64,000 bases of DNA from Pacificibacter marinus (GCF_900109555.1 NZ_FNZV01000012.1:62001-126000), one strand, 5' to 3'. Positions 9,405 through 19,842 are shown, counted from the first letter of the stretch. Made by a program: numbers and translations. The notes: generated by a model not told the origin, from the sequence alone.

Positions 9405-10186
9405 GTTTTTCGCATAAGCCGTGCGGCGATACTGGATGCAAGCACGGGATTTGCCGCGATGAACCCATCAAAAGCGGGGGTGCTTTGGTTGAACACCGGC
9501 GCATCCCCGTTGCGGTCTGTGACCTGAGCGCCAGCCTCATTTGCTATCAACGTGCCGGCCGCAACATCCCATTCCCACGTGTTGCGCAATGACAGCATCG
9601 CATCAAAGCGCCCTTCGGCCACCAAAGACATGCGGTAGGCCAAAGATGGACGAAATTTTTGTACGAAATCGGGGCATCCATTTTGCCAGAATTGCGGGAC
9701 TAGATTGTGACGTGCCGTGAGCAAGCGCGCCCCATCAAGCTCTTGCATTGTGCTTGTTTTAAGGGGGGCACCATTGAGTGTGGCTCCAAGACCCTTTTGC
9801 GCGGCAAATAGGCGTTTGCGCATTGGTAAATACACGACGGCTGCAACCACTTCGCCGTTTTCTACAACCGCCAATGAGTGCGCCCAGTTGTGGTCGCCCT
9901 CAATAAAACTGCGAGTGCCATCTATCGGGTCTACAATAAAAACATGCTCTTTCGACAATCGGGTATCGGTGTCAGTGGTTTCTTCAGACAGCCACCCATA
10001 GGAAGGGCGCGCGGTTAAAAGCGTGTCATGCAGCATTTTATCAACGGCAAGGTCCGCTTCGGTCACGGGGCCAGCACCATCGCCTTTATCCCATATTTTC
10101 GGGTGTTTACGCCAAAAAGGGCGTGCAATTTCACCCGCCGCCTGCGCCGCTTTTATCAAAAGGTCCAGATCGTTAAGCACCGGCAA
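9401..10186 (-). CDS. cysQ: 3'(2'),5'-bisphosphate nucleotidase / inositol monophosphatase family
   Basis: 261 residues. Metal-binding motifs of the family are visible: WLSEET near 65-70, DPIDGTRSF at 86-94 and a C-terminal WDVAAGTLI. CysQ enzymes hydrolyse 3'-phosphoadenosine 5'-phosphate made during sulfate assimilation; an inositol monophosphatase activity is the alternative. The start overlaps the pmbA gene by 14 bases. In this lineage such a gene commonly precedes DUF4170 and waaA; here the plus-strand solute pair lies between. Confidence 0.88.
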   Translation of the reverse strand: MPVLNDLDLLIKAAQAAGEIARPFWRKHPKIWDKGDGAGPVTEADLAVDKMLHDTLLTARPSYGWLSEETTDTDTRLSKEHVFIVDPIDGTRSFIEGDHNWAHSLAVVENGEVVAAVVYLPMRKRLFAAQKGLGATLNGAPLKTSTMQELDGARLLTARHNLVPQFWQNGCPDFVQKFRPSLAYRMSLVAEGRFDAMLSLRNTWEWDVAAGTLIANEAGAQVTDRNGDAPVFNQSTPAFDGFIAANPVLASSIAARLMRKT

Positions 10187-11519
10187 TGGTCATGCCTTCA
10201 ACCAAAAGCGATGGAACAACGCGGCTCAAATGCATGCGAGCGTCATTGGCTGGAATAATGCTTTTCAACATGTCCCGCAAATTACCAGCGATTGTGCATT
10301 CGTTCACGGGATATGTGATTTCGCCGTTCTCAACCCAAAACCCAGATGCGCCACGTGAGTAATCGCCGGTTGTCGGATTGATGGATGACCCGATCATGGA
10401 TGTGACCAAAAGCCCAGTGCCCATATCTTTGATCAGAGCATCTCGGGAACGGTCACCTTGTGTCATGGACACATTTGTGGGCGACGGCGATGGTGGAGAG
10501 CTGACCCCGCGCGATGCGTTTGATGTGCTGGTTTGCCCAAGTTGACGAGCGGTGGCCAAGTCCAACGTCCATCCCATCAAGATACCATTTTCAACGATGG
10601 CGCGTTCACGTGTGGGCAGGCCCTCGGCATCAAACAGGCGCGAACCTGAGGTGCGCTTGCGGTGCGGTTGTTCAGTGATGTTCAAGTTTGTGGGCAAAAC
10701 CTGTTCGTTCAGACTGTCACGCAGCCAACTGGACCCACGCGCAATTGCGCCACCATTGACGGCGGCCAAAAGATGCCCAAGCAGGGTCGATGAAATGCGT
10801 TCGTCAAACAGCACAGGAAACGTTCCTGTCTTGGGTTTGCGTGCGCCAACACGGGACAATGTATTTTGTGCGGCACGGTTGCCAATGTCTTCGGGACTCA
10901 TCAGATCGGCTTGAAAAATCCGACTGTCGCCAAAATAGTCACGCTCCATATTTGAACCTGCGCCCGCAATCGCAACACAGCTCAGGCCGCGATCTGATCG
11001 TTCATATCCACCAGAAAATCCGTTGGTTGCTGCCAAGTGAACCTGTCTGCGTCCATATCCAGCTGATGCACTTTGAACTTGTGAAATTCCGTCGTTTTCA
11101 AGCGCGGCGGCTTCGGCGCGCCGTGCGTCGTCTTCAAGATCGGCTGCGGCGGGCTCATCTGTCGGGTCGAACATTTCCAATGCGCTGCAATCGCGATCAG
11201 TCGCGAGTTGATTTGCCTCGGCCAGTCCAATGTAGGGATCATCGGGAGACAATTTTGCCATCGCCACAGCGCGCTCGGCGATGGTTTCGATCGTTTCGTT
11301 GCGCACGTCAGAGGCAGAGACGCAAGCCTGCTTTTGTCCTACAAATACGCGCAGTCCAATGTCGACGCCTTCTGATCGCTCGGCGTGTTCAAGCACGCCT
11401 GCGCGCACATCTATCGATACCGATGTGCCCGTCACCGCAATGGCGTCAGCTGCGTCGGCCCCGTGTGTCTTTGCGGCGTGCAGCAAGGCTGCGGTCAGGT
11501 GTGACAAATCTTTGTGCAT
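10173..11519 (-). CDS. pmbA: TldD/PmbA family metalloprotease-related protein
   Basis: From the ATG at 11519 the product has 448 residues, the usual TldE/PmbA length; an upstream in-frame start would add 15 poorly conserved residues. The C-terminal region with SRGASGFWVENGEI and YPVNECTIAGNL is diagnostic of the family. In enterobacteria TldD and TldE together form a protease involved in peptide antibiotic maturation and CcdA degradation. The partner TldD is not in this window. PmbA subunits lack the zinc-binding HEXXXH of TldD, and I see none here. Confidence 0.93.
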   Translation of the reverse strand: MHKDLSHLTAALLHAAKTHGADAADAIAVTGTSVSIDVRAGVLEHAERSEGVDIGLRVFVGQKQACVSASDVRNETIETIAERAVAMAKLSPDDPYIGLAEANQLATDRDCSALEMFDPTDEPAAADLEDDARRAEAAALENDGISQVQSASAGYGRRQVHLAATNGFSGGYERSDRGLSCVAIAGAGSNMERDYFGDSRIFQADLMSPEDIGNRAAQNTLSRVGARKPKTGTFPVLFDERISSTLLGHLLAAVNGGAIARGSSWLRDSLNEQVLPTNLNITEQPHRKRTSGSRLFDAEGLPTRERAIVENGILMGWTLDLATARQLGQTSTSNASRGVSSPPSPSPTNVSMTQGDRSRDALIKDMGTGLLVTSMIGSSINPTTGDYSRGASGFWVENGEITYPVNECTIAGNLRDMLKSIIPANDARMHLSRVVPSLLVEGMTIAGA

Positions 11520-11576
11520 GGCGTCCTCGGTTTGGCTTTGATCCTGTACTTTGATGCTGCGCACTGCGCAAGTTTA

Positions 11577-13088
11577 TCAAAATGGCAGGGGTTGGCCGTT
11601 GATGGTCAAAGCGTCGCCTTGTAGGGCGATGTCAGAGATATATGTATCTGGAGCATCGCCGGGGCGTGCGAAAATACCGAGCATCATTTTGGCACTTGTG
11701 CTCATTTGTGGTGGAATAATCCCACTTTGGGTCAGTGTATCAATTAAGGTAATACCACCCGTGAGCGACAAGGTTGCATTCGCGGTTTCAAAGGGGGCGC
11801 GCCCAAACTTTTTTGAAACATCTTCGACAAAGATCGCGTCGCCTGAACCTGTCAATGTTGCACCGGCAATCGACACGAAAAGCTTGTTGAGCATCAAGTC
11901 AATGGGTTGAAACGGCTCATGGCCATCTGCCAAATCCAGCATGGCAGAAGGGTTTATAAGGTCGATTTTAGACACCATGTTGCCAGTCAGGTCTAGTGTC
12001 AGTGCTGCCGGATCATGGGCCATCTGATCTTGAGGGTCGAGCATCATCCAAGCGATTTCTGGCAAGCGTAGCTTATCAATCGCCAACTTGAGACCGACAG
12101 GTTTGGGTTGGCTGTTGGCTAAAAGCGGCATGGTCAGGCCGAATTCAACAGTTCCAACACCAAAATCAATTTGAGGGAACGGAATGGCAGATCCATCCAC
12201 CACAACTTCGGTATTGGTTGTTGTGCCTGCGTAAGTCAACGATCCGTCAGCAATGGTGGCGTTGATCTGGGCTTCTTGTGTTTCCCCAACAATGTGCATC
12301 ATTTGAGCTGCATCGCCGTTGGTCATTTCAAACGTTGTGTTTCCGATACCATAGCTGAAATTGCCCTCAAGGGATTTCATAAAATCTGTTGGGGCGTTCC
12401 CAGCTGTGGTGCTGTTGGTGAAGGCTGCCGTGATGTTAAAGGGTGCAGCTTTAAAGCTGCTTTCCATTGTCGCAAGCTCTGTCGTGCCATTGCTTTCCAC
12501 TGTCACAGCATCGGCTTGAATATCGATGCCAGATATAAGAGTGCCATCAGCAATCTTAGCAGTCGTTGTTCCATGTACCCCCAGCAGGGTTACCATCTGT
12601 TCGGGCACAATTGCGATACCGTCTTTGATTTGTTTTTCAGTTCCGTAAGTCACTGTGCCTGGCAAAATATTGTAAGAAATTTCGTTTGGGGTGCCTGAGG
12701 CAATAACGGTATTGTCCATGGTTATCGTGCTGCGGACTTCGAACGCATCAAAGCCAAGCATTGGCTCGCCTTTTATGACAGTGATGTAGGTGCCAGATTC
12801 TGGTATCGTGATTTTTACAGTGCCATTTGGCAGGTCTTGCAACATGATCCGTGGCAAGCTGCCTGTTAGGGTCATGCCGTCCATAGCGAGGTCCGACGCA
12901 TTGATCAAAACGTCATAGGCCACCAATGTGTCGGCGTCTTGCTCAAGGCGCGCCGTGTAATTTTGTCCCATGCTTTGGGCAAAAAACTGCCAATTGTTCC
13001 ACACATCGTGGGCAGAAACGTCTGCAAAGCTGGCTGTAGCTGAACAAGTAAGTGCTGCAGAAATCAAAAATGAAATACGATGTGTCAT
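11577..13088 (-). CDS. DUF2125 exported protein
   Basis: 503 residues from the ATG at 13088; the reading frame could start four codons earlier at TTG. An N-terminal signal peptide (about 22 residues, ending SATASFA) leads to a long region rich in Thr, Gly and hydrophobic beta-strand patterns, as in DUF2125 proteins of alphaproteobacteria. Short repeated forms such as DGTLISGIDIQAD and DGSLTYAGTTT suggest a beta-rich periplasmic or surface protein. Function is unknown. It lies 57 bases upstream of pmbA on the same strand. Confidence 0.82.
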   Translation of the reverse strand: MTHRISFLISAALTCSATASFADVSAHDVWNNWQFFAQSMGQNYTARLEQDADTLVAYDVLINASDLAMDGMTLTGSLPRIMLQDLPNGTVKITIPESGTYITVIKGEPMLGFDAFEVRSTITMDNTVIASGTPNEISYNILPGTVTYGTEKQIKDGIAIVPEQMVTLLGVHGTTTAKIADGTLISGIDIQADAVTVESNGTTELATMESSFKAAPFNITAAFTNSTTAGNAPTDFMKSLEGNFSYGIGNTTFEMTNGDAAQMMHIVGETQEAQINATIADGSLTYAGTTTNTEVVVDGSAIPFPQIDFGVGTVEFGLTMPLLANSQPKPVGLKLAIDKLRLPEIAWMMLDPQDQMAHDPAALTLDLTGNMVSKIDLINPSAMLDLADGHEPFQPIDLMLNKLFVSIAGATLTGSGDAIFVEDVSKKFGRAPFETANATLSLTGGITLIDTLTQSGIIPPQMSTSAKMMLGIFARPGDAPDTYISDIALQGDALTINGQPLPF

Positions 13089-13199
13089 AAGAATATCCAA
13101 TGAAAACTTTGCGCCAGAGTTTCATGCAAGTGGAGTGAGGGTCAAGGCTGGATGCCAATACAAATGCGCAGTACAGTTGCAATAAATCAAAGGGCTAAG

Positions 13200-13955
13200 A
13201 TGATCAATCTCACTGGAAAAACCGCACTCATAACCGGCGCCAGTCGTGGCATTGGTGCACAGACAGCGCGAATTTTCGCCGATGCAGGGGCGAAAGTTGC
13301 CCTACTGGCCCGTAGTGCGCAAGAACTCGAAGCTTTGGCGCAAGATATAGGCCCCAACGCCTTGGCGCTGCCGTGCGATATTTCCGACTCAGCGGCCCTA
13401 GAGGTGGCTGTAAATACAGCACGCAAAACGCTTGGGCCGATTGATATTCTTGTGAACAACGCGGGCGTTATTCATCCGATTGGCAAGATGATTGATATGG
13501 ATGTCGAAGAGTGGAGCAAAGCCATAGAGATCAACCTCAAGGCGGTGTTTGGTGCTATGCGATTGATCGTTCCAGATATGGTTGCGCGTGGGGGCGGCAC
13601 TGTGTTGTCGGTGTCTTCCGGCGCGGCGCATGGACCTGTCGAAGGGTGGAGCGCCTATTGCACATCAAAAGCGGGGGCTGCGATGCTCACCCGTATGCTG
13701 GACCTCGAAGAGCGCGCCAATGGCATTCGTGTACTTGGACTGTCGCCGGGAACAGTGGCCACCGAAATGCAGCGCGAGATCAAGGCCTCTGGTATCAATG
13801 CTGTCAGTCAGCTTGATTGGAGCACGCATATTCCCGCGGATTGGCCCGCCAAAGCGCTGCTGTGGATGTGCGGCCCTGATGCCGACGCATTTCGAGGCCA
13901 AGAGATTTCATTACGCGATGAAACGATACGCCGCCTGATAGGATTGACCACATGA
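13200..13955 (+). CDS. short-chain dehydrogenase/reductase
   Basis: 251 residues from the ATG at 13200; the earlier in-frame start adds 16 residues unlike the family. The NAD(P) loop TGASRGIG is at 12-19, followed by NNAG, and the catalytic YCTSK lies near residue 157. It is the first gene of a three-gene operon whose members overlap by four bases each (with an enoyl-CoA hydratase and a flavoprotein), which points to acyl-CoA or fatty acid metabolism. The substrate is unknown. Confidence 0.92.
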   Translation: MINLTGKTALITGASRGIGAQTARIFADAGAKVALLARSAQELEALAQDIGPNALALPCDISDSAALEVAVNTARKTLGPIDILVNNAGVIHPIGKMIDMDVEEWSKAIEINLKAVFGAMRLIVPDMVARGGGTVLSVSSGAAHGPVEGWSAYCTSKAGAAMLTRMLDLEERANGIRVLGLSPGTVATEMQREIKASGINAVSQLDWSTHIPADWPAKALLWMCGPDADAFRGQEISLRDETIRRLIGLTT

Positions 13956-14566
13956 TTGATTTGAAACGCCAAGGTGATCTTTGGACAGTGACTCTAAATC
14001 GGCCTGAGAAAGCCAATGCACTGACAGCGCAGATGCTTGAGCGGTTGATTGATATTGCGGGGGACGCCCATGGGAACGCAAAAGTACTGGTGCTCACAGG
14101 GGCTGGATCAATCTTTTGTGCAGGTGCTGATCTAGATGAGGCGCGCGCAGGTCTGGCAGTGTCTGATCTTTGGGAAACTCTGTCCACTGCGATTGCGAAC
14201 TTGCCGTGCATGACTGTTTGTGCGCTGAATGGAACGCTGGCTGGCGGCGCTTTTGGCATGGCCTTGGCGTGCGATATCCGTCTGAGTGTTCCACAGACAA
14301 AATTCTTTTATCCCGTGATGCGGTTGGGTTTTCTGCCACAACCCTCAGATGCAAAACGATTGACGCAATTGATCGGTCCCGCACGCACTAAAATGATCCT
14401 TATGGCCGGTGAAAAAATTGACGCGGCAGAGGCGCTGTCGTGGGGCTTAATTGATCGTAGTGTCGCACCTGATCAGCTAGACCAAGCAGTACATAATCTG
14501 TGCGCACAAGTTTTGCAGGCCGAGGTATCACATATCCAAGCTATCAAAGGTTTAAGTTCTCTATGA
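13952..14566 (+). CDS. short enoyl-CoA hydratase/isomerase family protein
   Basis: 204 residues, about 50 fewer than typical crotonases. The oxyanion-hole segments are present: SIFCAGADLDEA near residues 51-62 and NGTLAGGAFGMALACD near 92-107. The C-terminal trimerisation helices look shortened rather than frameshifted, because the stop sits in an ATGA overlap with the next gene. Members hydrate or isomerise acyl-CoA double bonds. The exact reaction is not predictable, as the usual catalytic Glu after the second glycine-rich segment is not obvious. Confidence 0.87.
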   Translation: MIDLKRQGDLWTVTLNRPEKANALTAQMLERLIDIAGDAHGNAKVLVLTGAGSIFCAGADLDEARAGLAVSDLWETLSTAIANLPCMTVCALNGTLAGGAFGMALACDIRLSVPQTKFFYPVMRLGFLPQPSDAKRLTQLIGPARTKMILMAGEKIDAAEALSWGLIDRSVAPDQLDQAVHNLCAQVLQAEVSHIQAIKGLSSL

Positions 14567-15771
14567 TGTCTGATGCGGGCGCTGATGTGCCAAGCGAAAC
14601 TGTTGATGCTCTTGTGATTGGTGCTGGTCCTGCGGGTCTTATGGCTGCCGAACAGCTGGGCCGTGCAGGTGTGCAGGTTGTGATTGCTGATGCCATGCCT
14701 TCCCCCGCGCGCAAGCTTTTGATGGCGGGAAAGTCGGGATTGAACCTGACCAAAAATGAAGACCAGCAAGCGTTCCAGAAAAATTTTATACCTTTGCCAA
14801 CAGCGCTTTCAGCCGCATTGGATGCGTTTGGATCCAACGAATTGATGCATTGGGCAGAAGGCTTAGGGCAACCCGTCTTTACAGGGTCGACGGGGCGTGT
14901 CTTTCCAAAAGCGATGAAAGCGTCGCCTTTGTTGCGCGCTTGGCTTGGCCGACTTGATGGCTATGGGGCGGACCTGCGCCGCAAGTGGCGCTTGGTTGAT
15001 CTTGAAAATGGCGCCCTGTTTGAAACGCCAGATGGCCTCCGCCGCGTCCATGCTAAAGCAACTGTTTTGGCGCTGGGCGGTGCAAGTTGGGCCAAGTTAG
15101 GGTCTGATGGGCGTTGGGCATCTTTGCTGACAAGTCAAACTACCGCTGCATTTGAACCCGCAAATGCGGCGCTGTCACATACGTGGAGTTCTCATATGAA
15201 CCGCCATTTTGGTGCAGCCGTGAAAGGCGTCGCATTGCGCAGTGGCCCGTATGCCTCTCGAGGTGAGTTTATCATATCGCAGCGCGGCCTTGAAGGCGGC
15301 GGTATCTATGCGGTGTCGCGCGGTGTGCGTGAAGGGCATGAATTGGTGATCGACTTGCTGCCAGACATGTCTATGGACCAAGTAAAATCGACCCTAATGC
15401 GGCGAAAATCGAAAGACAGTCTTGCCAATGCTTTGCGCAAAATGCTGCGACTGACGCCAGAAAAAATCGCTTTGGTGATGGAATTTGCACGCCCGCTGCC
15501 TGCCGATATTGCCCCGATTTTAAAGGGCCTCAAGATACCAGATGTGTCGTTACGGCCCATGGATGAAGCCATATCAACTGCAGGCGGTGTGCGGTTCACA
15601 TCGTTGAGCGACACTTTTGAATTCACTCAAATTCCAACAGTTTTTGCCTGTGGTGAAATGTTGGATTGGGAAGCGCCCACTGGCGGTTATCTTTTGACGG
15701 CCTGTTTCGCAACAGGCAGAGCTGCGGGACTTGGCGCTATCGCCGCTGTGCAAGCATCGAAAGACGAATAA
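14563..15771 (+). CDS. BaiN/HI0933-like FAD-dependent oxidoreductase
   Basis: 402 residues from the ATG at 14563, which overlaps the preceding stop by four bases. The FAD-binding loop VIGAGPAGLMAAEQLG is near residue 14, then ARKLLMAGKSGLNLT, a signature of HI0933-like flavoproteins. A C-terminal FACGEMLDWEAPTGGYLLTACFATGRAAG closes the FAD site (given here only as the run GGYLLTACFATG). Family members are NAD(P)/FAD oxidoreductases of mostly unknown substrate. The 3' end overlaps the convergent holA gene by 35 bases. Confidence 0.88.
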   Translation: MMSDAGADVPSETVDALVIGAGPAGLMAAEQLGRAGVQVVIADAMPSPARKLLMAGKSGLNLTKNEDQQAFQKNFIPLPTALSAALDAFGSNELMHWAEGLGQPVFTGSTGRVFPKAMKASPLLRAWLGRLDGYGADLRRKWRLVDLENGALFETPDGLRRVHAKATVLALGGASWAKLGSDGRWASLLTSQTTAAFEPANAALSHTWSSHMNRHFGAAVKGVALRSGPYASRGEFIISQRGLEGGGIYAVSRGVREGHELVIDLLPDMSMDQVKSTLMRRKSKDSLANALRKMLRLTPEKIALVMEFARPLPADIAPILKGLKIPDVSLRPMDEAISTAGGVRFTSLSDTFEFTQIPTVFACGEMLDWEAPTGGYLLTACFATGRAAGLGAIAAVQASKDE

Positions 15772-16762
15772 GCGCACGCTCCATAACGGCCATAGTTGGC
15801 GCGCGCGACGATGATCTGAGCGTTAGGTCCGTGTCCGTCAGCACGCCCAGAGCGACCTCAAGTTTATACATGCCCCAGTTTTGGGCCTGCTTGGTCATGC
15901 GATCACGCCGTGGGCCAAAAATAGGCGGACGGGCGCGAGCAATCCCAGAGGCAGCGCCGCCCGGATCAGACGCGGCTGAATGCAACGCGCGAAAATGGCG
16001 CATGGTGAAAATCGACAGAGCCACGGGATCGATGCCTTGGCCTTCGACTTTTTGCATTATGGGGCCCAACTCAACAGTGCGCCCTTCGGCCACAATGTTC
16101 AGCACGTCATCGACTTCAGCTTCAATCGTGGCGGGCGCGCAGTTGGCAATGTCTTCGCTGGTCACCGCTGCCGGATCACCGATCTTGTACAGCGCAAGTT
16201 TTTCTAACGTTTGACGAAAATCGCCGGGGTCTAAACTGCGGGATAGGGTTTCGATGTCTGACATTGCCTCGCTTGAAATCGTGCCGATGCCTGATTTCTT
16301 CAACGTGGCTTCAATTTCCCCACGGGACGGTGGATCAGTATAAATCGCAGCCGCAAACCCATTTGGGTGTGTTTCAAAAAATTTGCGCAGTTTTGAGGTG
16401 GCCTTGAGATTACCTGCGGTGACAACGACCTGCGCATCGCCATCTCGCCAGTCTGACATGCTTTCAATGATGGTGCTGGCAAGCTGTTCCGTAACATCTT
16501 CGACAAACGCGACACGTGGGCCGGGGAAAAACCCTTGAGCTTTGATCGCATCTGCCAGCATGGCTTTGTCTTTGCGCAATTCTGCGGCAGAGATTCGCGT
16601 TAGGCGCATTTCTTCTTCGCCTTGCGGGCCGACAAGTGCTGCAATTAAATCTTGCCGTTTTAACGCGACCCGCATCGCATCTGCCCCGAACAACAAAACG
16701 CCAGCTTTTTTAGGGTCTGGTTTCGCGAAATATCCAACAGCTTCGCGCGGGGAGAGTTTCAT
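15737..16762 (-). CDS. holA: DNA polymerase III subunit delta
   Basis: 341 residues, normal for HolA. The N-terminal part with LLFGADAMRVALKRQ and the middle segment FVEDVTEQ match the delta clamp-loader subunit, with a degenerate nucleotide-binding fold. Delta opens the beta clamp at the replication fork. The order leuS-lptE-holA on one strand is standard in proteobacteria, and holA overlaps lptE by four bases. Confidence 0.93.
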   Translation of the reverse strand: MKLSPREAVGYFAKPDPKKAGVLLFGADAMRVALKRQDLIAALVGPQGEEEMRLTRISAAELRKDKAMLADAIKAQGFFPGPRVAFVEDVTEQLASTIIESMSDWRDGDAQVVVTAGNLKATSKLRKFFETHPNGFAAAIYTDPPSRGEIEATLKKSGIGTISSEAMSDIETLSRSLDPGDFRQTLEKLALYKIGDPAAVTSEDIANCAPATIEAEVDDVLNIVAEGRTVELGPIMQKVEGQGIDPVALSIFTMRHFRALHSAASDPGGAASGIARARPPIFGPRRDRMTKQAQNWGMYKLEVALGVLTDTDLTLRSSSRAPTMAVMERALIRLSMLAQRR

Positions 16763-17244
16763 TTTTGTATCGCTATTTTTGCTTGGATTTGCGCCGCTAT
16801 TTGGTCAGCTAAAATTGACATCAAACGGTCATACGCATCGCGCGTCGCCGTTACAGACGACACGGTCGATCCCGTTGCGGAATAGGCGGTAAAGCTGGCA
16901 GCCTCACCCGATGCCACTGTTTGACCATCTGCCACAGTTGTCAGCGCATATTTGGCGGAGCCTTTGACGTGATAGCGCGTGATTTCTTGATCCGGCGTGA
17001 TCCCGACCGCGTCCTCACTGGTCGTGATCTTATACGTCAAAAGGTATTTTTCAGCCTGAGGTTGGGCAAAGATGTCTTCCAGCTTATGTGCCAACGTATA
17101 GGATTCGCGGTCTTCGGGCTGTGCGACCCGCACCATGCCGCGCAGCGCAGTGGCACCGCCATTTGGGCCGTAAGCAGGCTGAAAGCCGCAGCCCGCGAGG
17201 GCCACGACAGAGAGTAAAAAAGTTCTGCGATTAAACAACAACAT
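16759..17244 (-). CDS. lptE: LPS assembly lipoprotein LptE
   Basis: 161 residues from the ATG at 17244; a longer frame reaches back 16 codons into leuS but lacks a signal sequence. The signal peptide ends in the lipobox VALAGC, then [10 protein letters not shown], the common LptE start. Small length and position between leuS and holA agree. LptE plugs the LptD outer membrane translocon for lipopolysaccharide. The start lies inside the leuS 3' end (14-base overlap). Confidence 0.92.
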   Translation of the reverse strand: MLLFNRRTFLLSVVALAGCGFQPAYGPNGGATALRGMVRVAQPEDRESYTLAHKLEDIFAQPQAEKYLLTYKITTSEDAVGITPDQEITRYHVKGSAKYALTTVADGQTVASGEAASFTAYSATGSTVSSVTATRDAYDRLMSILADQIAAQIQAKIAIQK

Positions 17245-19792
17245 TGACGATACGACCCGGAACCACGATGAGTTTTTTCGGCTGCCCGCCATCGAGCGCC
17301 TTCACGACAACGTCGGCTTTCAGAACAAGCTTTTCAACCTCTTCTTTCGACATGTCTTTGGGCACAGTGATTTCATCGCGACGTTTGCCGTTGATTTGGA
17401 TCGGCATTGTCACGGAATCCTCGACCAACATGGCCTCATCCGCGACGGGCCAAGGCGCATGAACGATCATGCCTGCGCCGCCTAAAATGGCCCACATTTC
17501 CTCAGATAAATGCGGTGTCATTGGGGACATCAGTTGCGCAAGGGTTTTGAGGGCAAAACGTTTTGCATCGCGGCCAGCCTTTGATTTGGCGATGGCATTG
17601 GTGAAACCGTAGAGTTTGGCGATAGATGCATTAAACCCGAAACTATCAACGCCCAAGGTTACCTCGACAATGGCTTTGTGCGTTGCGCGAATCAGATCTT
17701 CATCGCCTTGGCCTTGCTCTGGCGTATCTTCAAGTTCTGCTGCCAAACGATGTACGCGGGTCAGGTGTTTAGCGGATGCTTCAGCACCTGAAGCCGTCCA
17801 TTCCACATCGCGTTCAGGCGGGCTGTCTGACAGCACAAACCACCGCGCAGTGTCTGCGCCGTATTGTTTTATGATCTCAACCGGATCGACCACGTTGTTC
17901 TTGGATTTCGACATCTTGGCGGATGGGATCACCGTGATCTTTTCGCCTGTTGCCGCGACAACAGTTTCGCCGTCGCGTTCTTCAACTTCCTCGGGGTAGT
18001 GGTAAATCGCGCGGCCATGCTCATCAGTGCGTTCCGCGTTTTGATAGATCGCGTGGGTGACCATGCCTTGGGTGAACAACGCATTGAACGGCTCGCGGGC
18101 GCTGTCTGGCAGGTGGCCGGTTTCGTTCATCGCACGGGCAAAGAAACGCGAGTACAACAGGTGCAAAATCGCGTGTTCGATGCCGCCGATGTACTGGTCG
18201 ACATTCATCCAATATTCGGCATCTGCTGCCACGGTTGGGGTTGTCGCGTGGGGCGCTGTGAAACGCGCGTAATACCAAGAGCTGTCCACAAATGTGTCCA
18301 TCGTGTCGGTTTCTCGCAGAGCATCTGCACCACAATTAGGGCAAGCACATTGACGCCAAGTTGGATGGCGGTCCAGTGGGTTGCCGGGGATGTCGAAAGT
18401 CACATCATCAGGCAGCTCAATTGGCAGATTTTCTTTCTTTTCAGGCACCACGCCGCAGGCATCACAATGCACAACAGGGATCGGACAGCCCCAATACCGC
18501 TGACGCGACAAGCCCCAATCGCGCAAGCGATACTTAGTTACGCCATGACCAACACCGTTGGATTCGCAAAAATCAACTGCGGCTTCGACAGCCTCTTCGC
18601 CTGTTTGAATTTCTTCACCGCTGAAGCCACGCGTGTAGCGTACTTTCTCAGTTTTGAGCGGAACGTAAGCTTCATCAGCCTTTGCTTCGCCCTCTACTGG
18701 GCCAAACACGGCGTTTATCGGCAAGTCGTATTTGGTTGCGAATTCGAAATCACGTTGGTCATGTGCAGGGCACCCAAAGACAGCACCTGTGCCGTAATCC
18801 ATCAAAATGAAGTTGGCGATATAAACAGGCAATTCCCAAGCCGTATCAAACGGATGGCGCACTTTTAGACCTGTATCAAGTCCCAGCTTTTCGGCCTTTT
18901 CAATCGCTTCTGCAGTGGTGCCACCTTTGCGGCACTCTTCGCAGAATGCTGCGATGTCTGGATTTTCTTCGGCCAGTTGTTTGGCCAAGGGGTGATCCGC
19001 TGAAATCCCCACAAAGGACGCGCCGTTCAGGGTATCTGGGCGCGTGGTGTAAACTTCGACGCGGTCTTGATTAGCGGGGCCATCAATCAGCGAAAAGGCA
19101 AACTGCAATCCGCGCGATTTTCCGATCCAGTTTTTCTGCATCGTTTTGACTTTGTCGGGCCAATTGTCGAGCTTATCAATCGAACTCAACAGATCGTCTG
19201 AATAATCGGAAATCTTAAAGAACCACTGCGTCAACTCGCGGCGTTCCACCAAAGCACCAGAGCGCCAACCACGCCCGTCTTCGACCTGTTCATTGGCGAG
19301 AACCGTCATGTCTATCGGGTCCCAATTGACCACAGCGTTCTTGCGGTAGACCAAGCCTTTGTCCAGCATATCGATGAACATGGACTGTTGTTGACCATAG
19401 TATTCAGGATCGCAGGTGGCAAACATGCGGGTCCAGTCAATCGACAGCCCCAGCGGTTTCATCTGATCGACCATCGTGTCTATGTTGGCATATGTCCACG
19501 TTTTCGGGTGTCCGCCCGATGCCATAGCGGCGTTTTCCGCAGGCATCCCAAACGCATCAAATCCCATGGGGTGTAAGACGTTGTGACCCGTTGACGATTT
19601 ATAACGCGCGACAACATCGCCCATCGTGTAATTGCGCACGTGGCCAATATGGATGCGGCCCGATGGATAAGGGAACATCTCAAGCACATAGTACTTGGGT
19701 TTGCTTTCATCACGCTTGGCGAGAAAAACCTCGCCCTCATTCCAGGCCTTCTGCCATTTTGGTTCAAGATCGGCAGGGGAATAGCGGCTCAT
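17231..19792 (-). CDS. leuS: leucyl-tRNA synthetase
   Basis: 853 residues, class I synthetase of full length. HIGH is at 48-51 ([10 protein letters not shown]), the editing domain follows around residues 220-420 ([10 protein letters not shown], then [17 protein letters not shown]), and AKMSKSKNN is the KMSKS loop near residue 622. It charges tRNA-Leu. A hairpin with a short U tract lies just upstream (19821-19842). Confidence 0.98.
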   Translation of the reverse strand: MSRYSPADLEPKWQKAWNEGEVFLAKRDESKPKYYVLEMFPYPSGRIHIGHVRNYTMGDVVARYKSSTGHNVLHPMGFDAFGMPAENAAMASGGHPKTWTYANIDTMVDQMKPLGLSIDWTRMFATCDPEYYGQQQSMFIDMLDKGLVYRKNAVVNWDPIDMTVLANEQVEDGRGWRSGALVERRELTQWFFKISDYSDDLLSSIDKLDNWPDKVKTMQKNWIGKSRGLQFAFSLIDGPANQDRVEVYTTRPDTLNGASFVGISADHPLAKQLAEENPDIAAFCEECRKGGTTAEAIEKAEKLGLDTGLKVRHPFDTAWELPVYIANFILMDYGTGAVFGCPAHDQRDFEFATKYDLPINAVFGPVEGEAKADEAYVPLKTEKVRYTRGFSGEEIQTGEEAVEAAVDFCESNGVGHGVTKYRLRDWGLSRQRYWGCPIPVVHCDACGVVPEKKENLPIELPDDVTFDIPGNPLDRHPTWRQCACPNCGADALRETDTMDTFVDSSWYYARFTAPHATTPTVAADAEYWMNVDQYIGGIEHAILHLLYSRFFARAMNETGHLPDSAREPFNALFTQGMVTHAIYQNAERTDEHGRAIYHYPEEVEERDGETVVAATGEKITVIPSAKMSKSKNNVVDPVEIIKQYGADTARWFVLSDSPPERDVEWTASGAEASAKHLTRVHRLAAELEDTPEQGQGDEDLIRATHKAIVEVTLGVDSFGFNASIAKLYGFTNAIAKSKAGRDAKRFALKTLAQLMSPMTPHLSEEMWAILGGAGMIVHAPWPVADEAMLVEDSVTMPIQINGKRRDEITVPKDMSKEEVEKLVLKADVVVKALDGGQPKKLIVVPGRIVNVVV

Positions 19793-19816
19793 GTGTGTAT
19801 CCTTCGGACTTTCATC

Positions 19817-19842
19817 AAAACGCCGGGCAAACTGGCCCGGCG
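19817..19842 (-). terminator. hairpin with short U tract between DUF3576 gene and leuS
   Basis: On the minus strand CGCCGGGC, loop CAGTTT, GCCCGGCG (19842 to 19821) is followed by four T. The stem is a perfect 8 bp. It most likely ends the DUF3576 transcript, but it sits only about 25 bases before the leuS start and could also act as a leader element. Confidence 0.6.

Noticed and set aside
10790-11554. 254-codon Arg-rich open frame on the plus strand
   Set aside because: Antisense to pmbA; low-complexity Arg/Gln product without family features.
17864-18868. 334-codon open frame on the plus strand
   Set aside because: It lies opposite leuS, which has all its motifs; no domain is visible in the shadow product.
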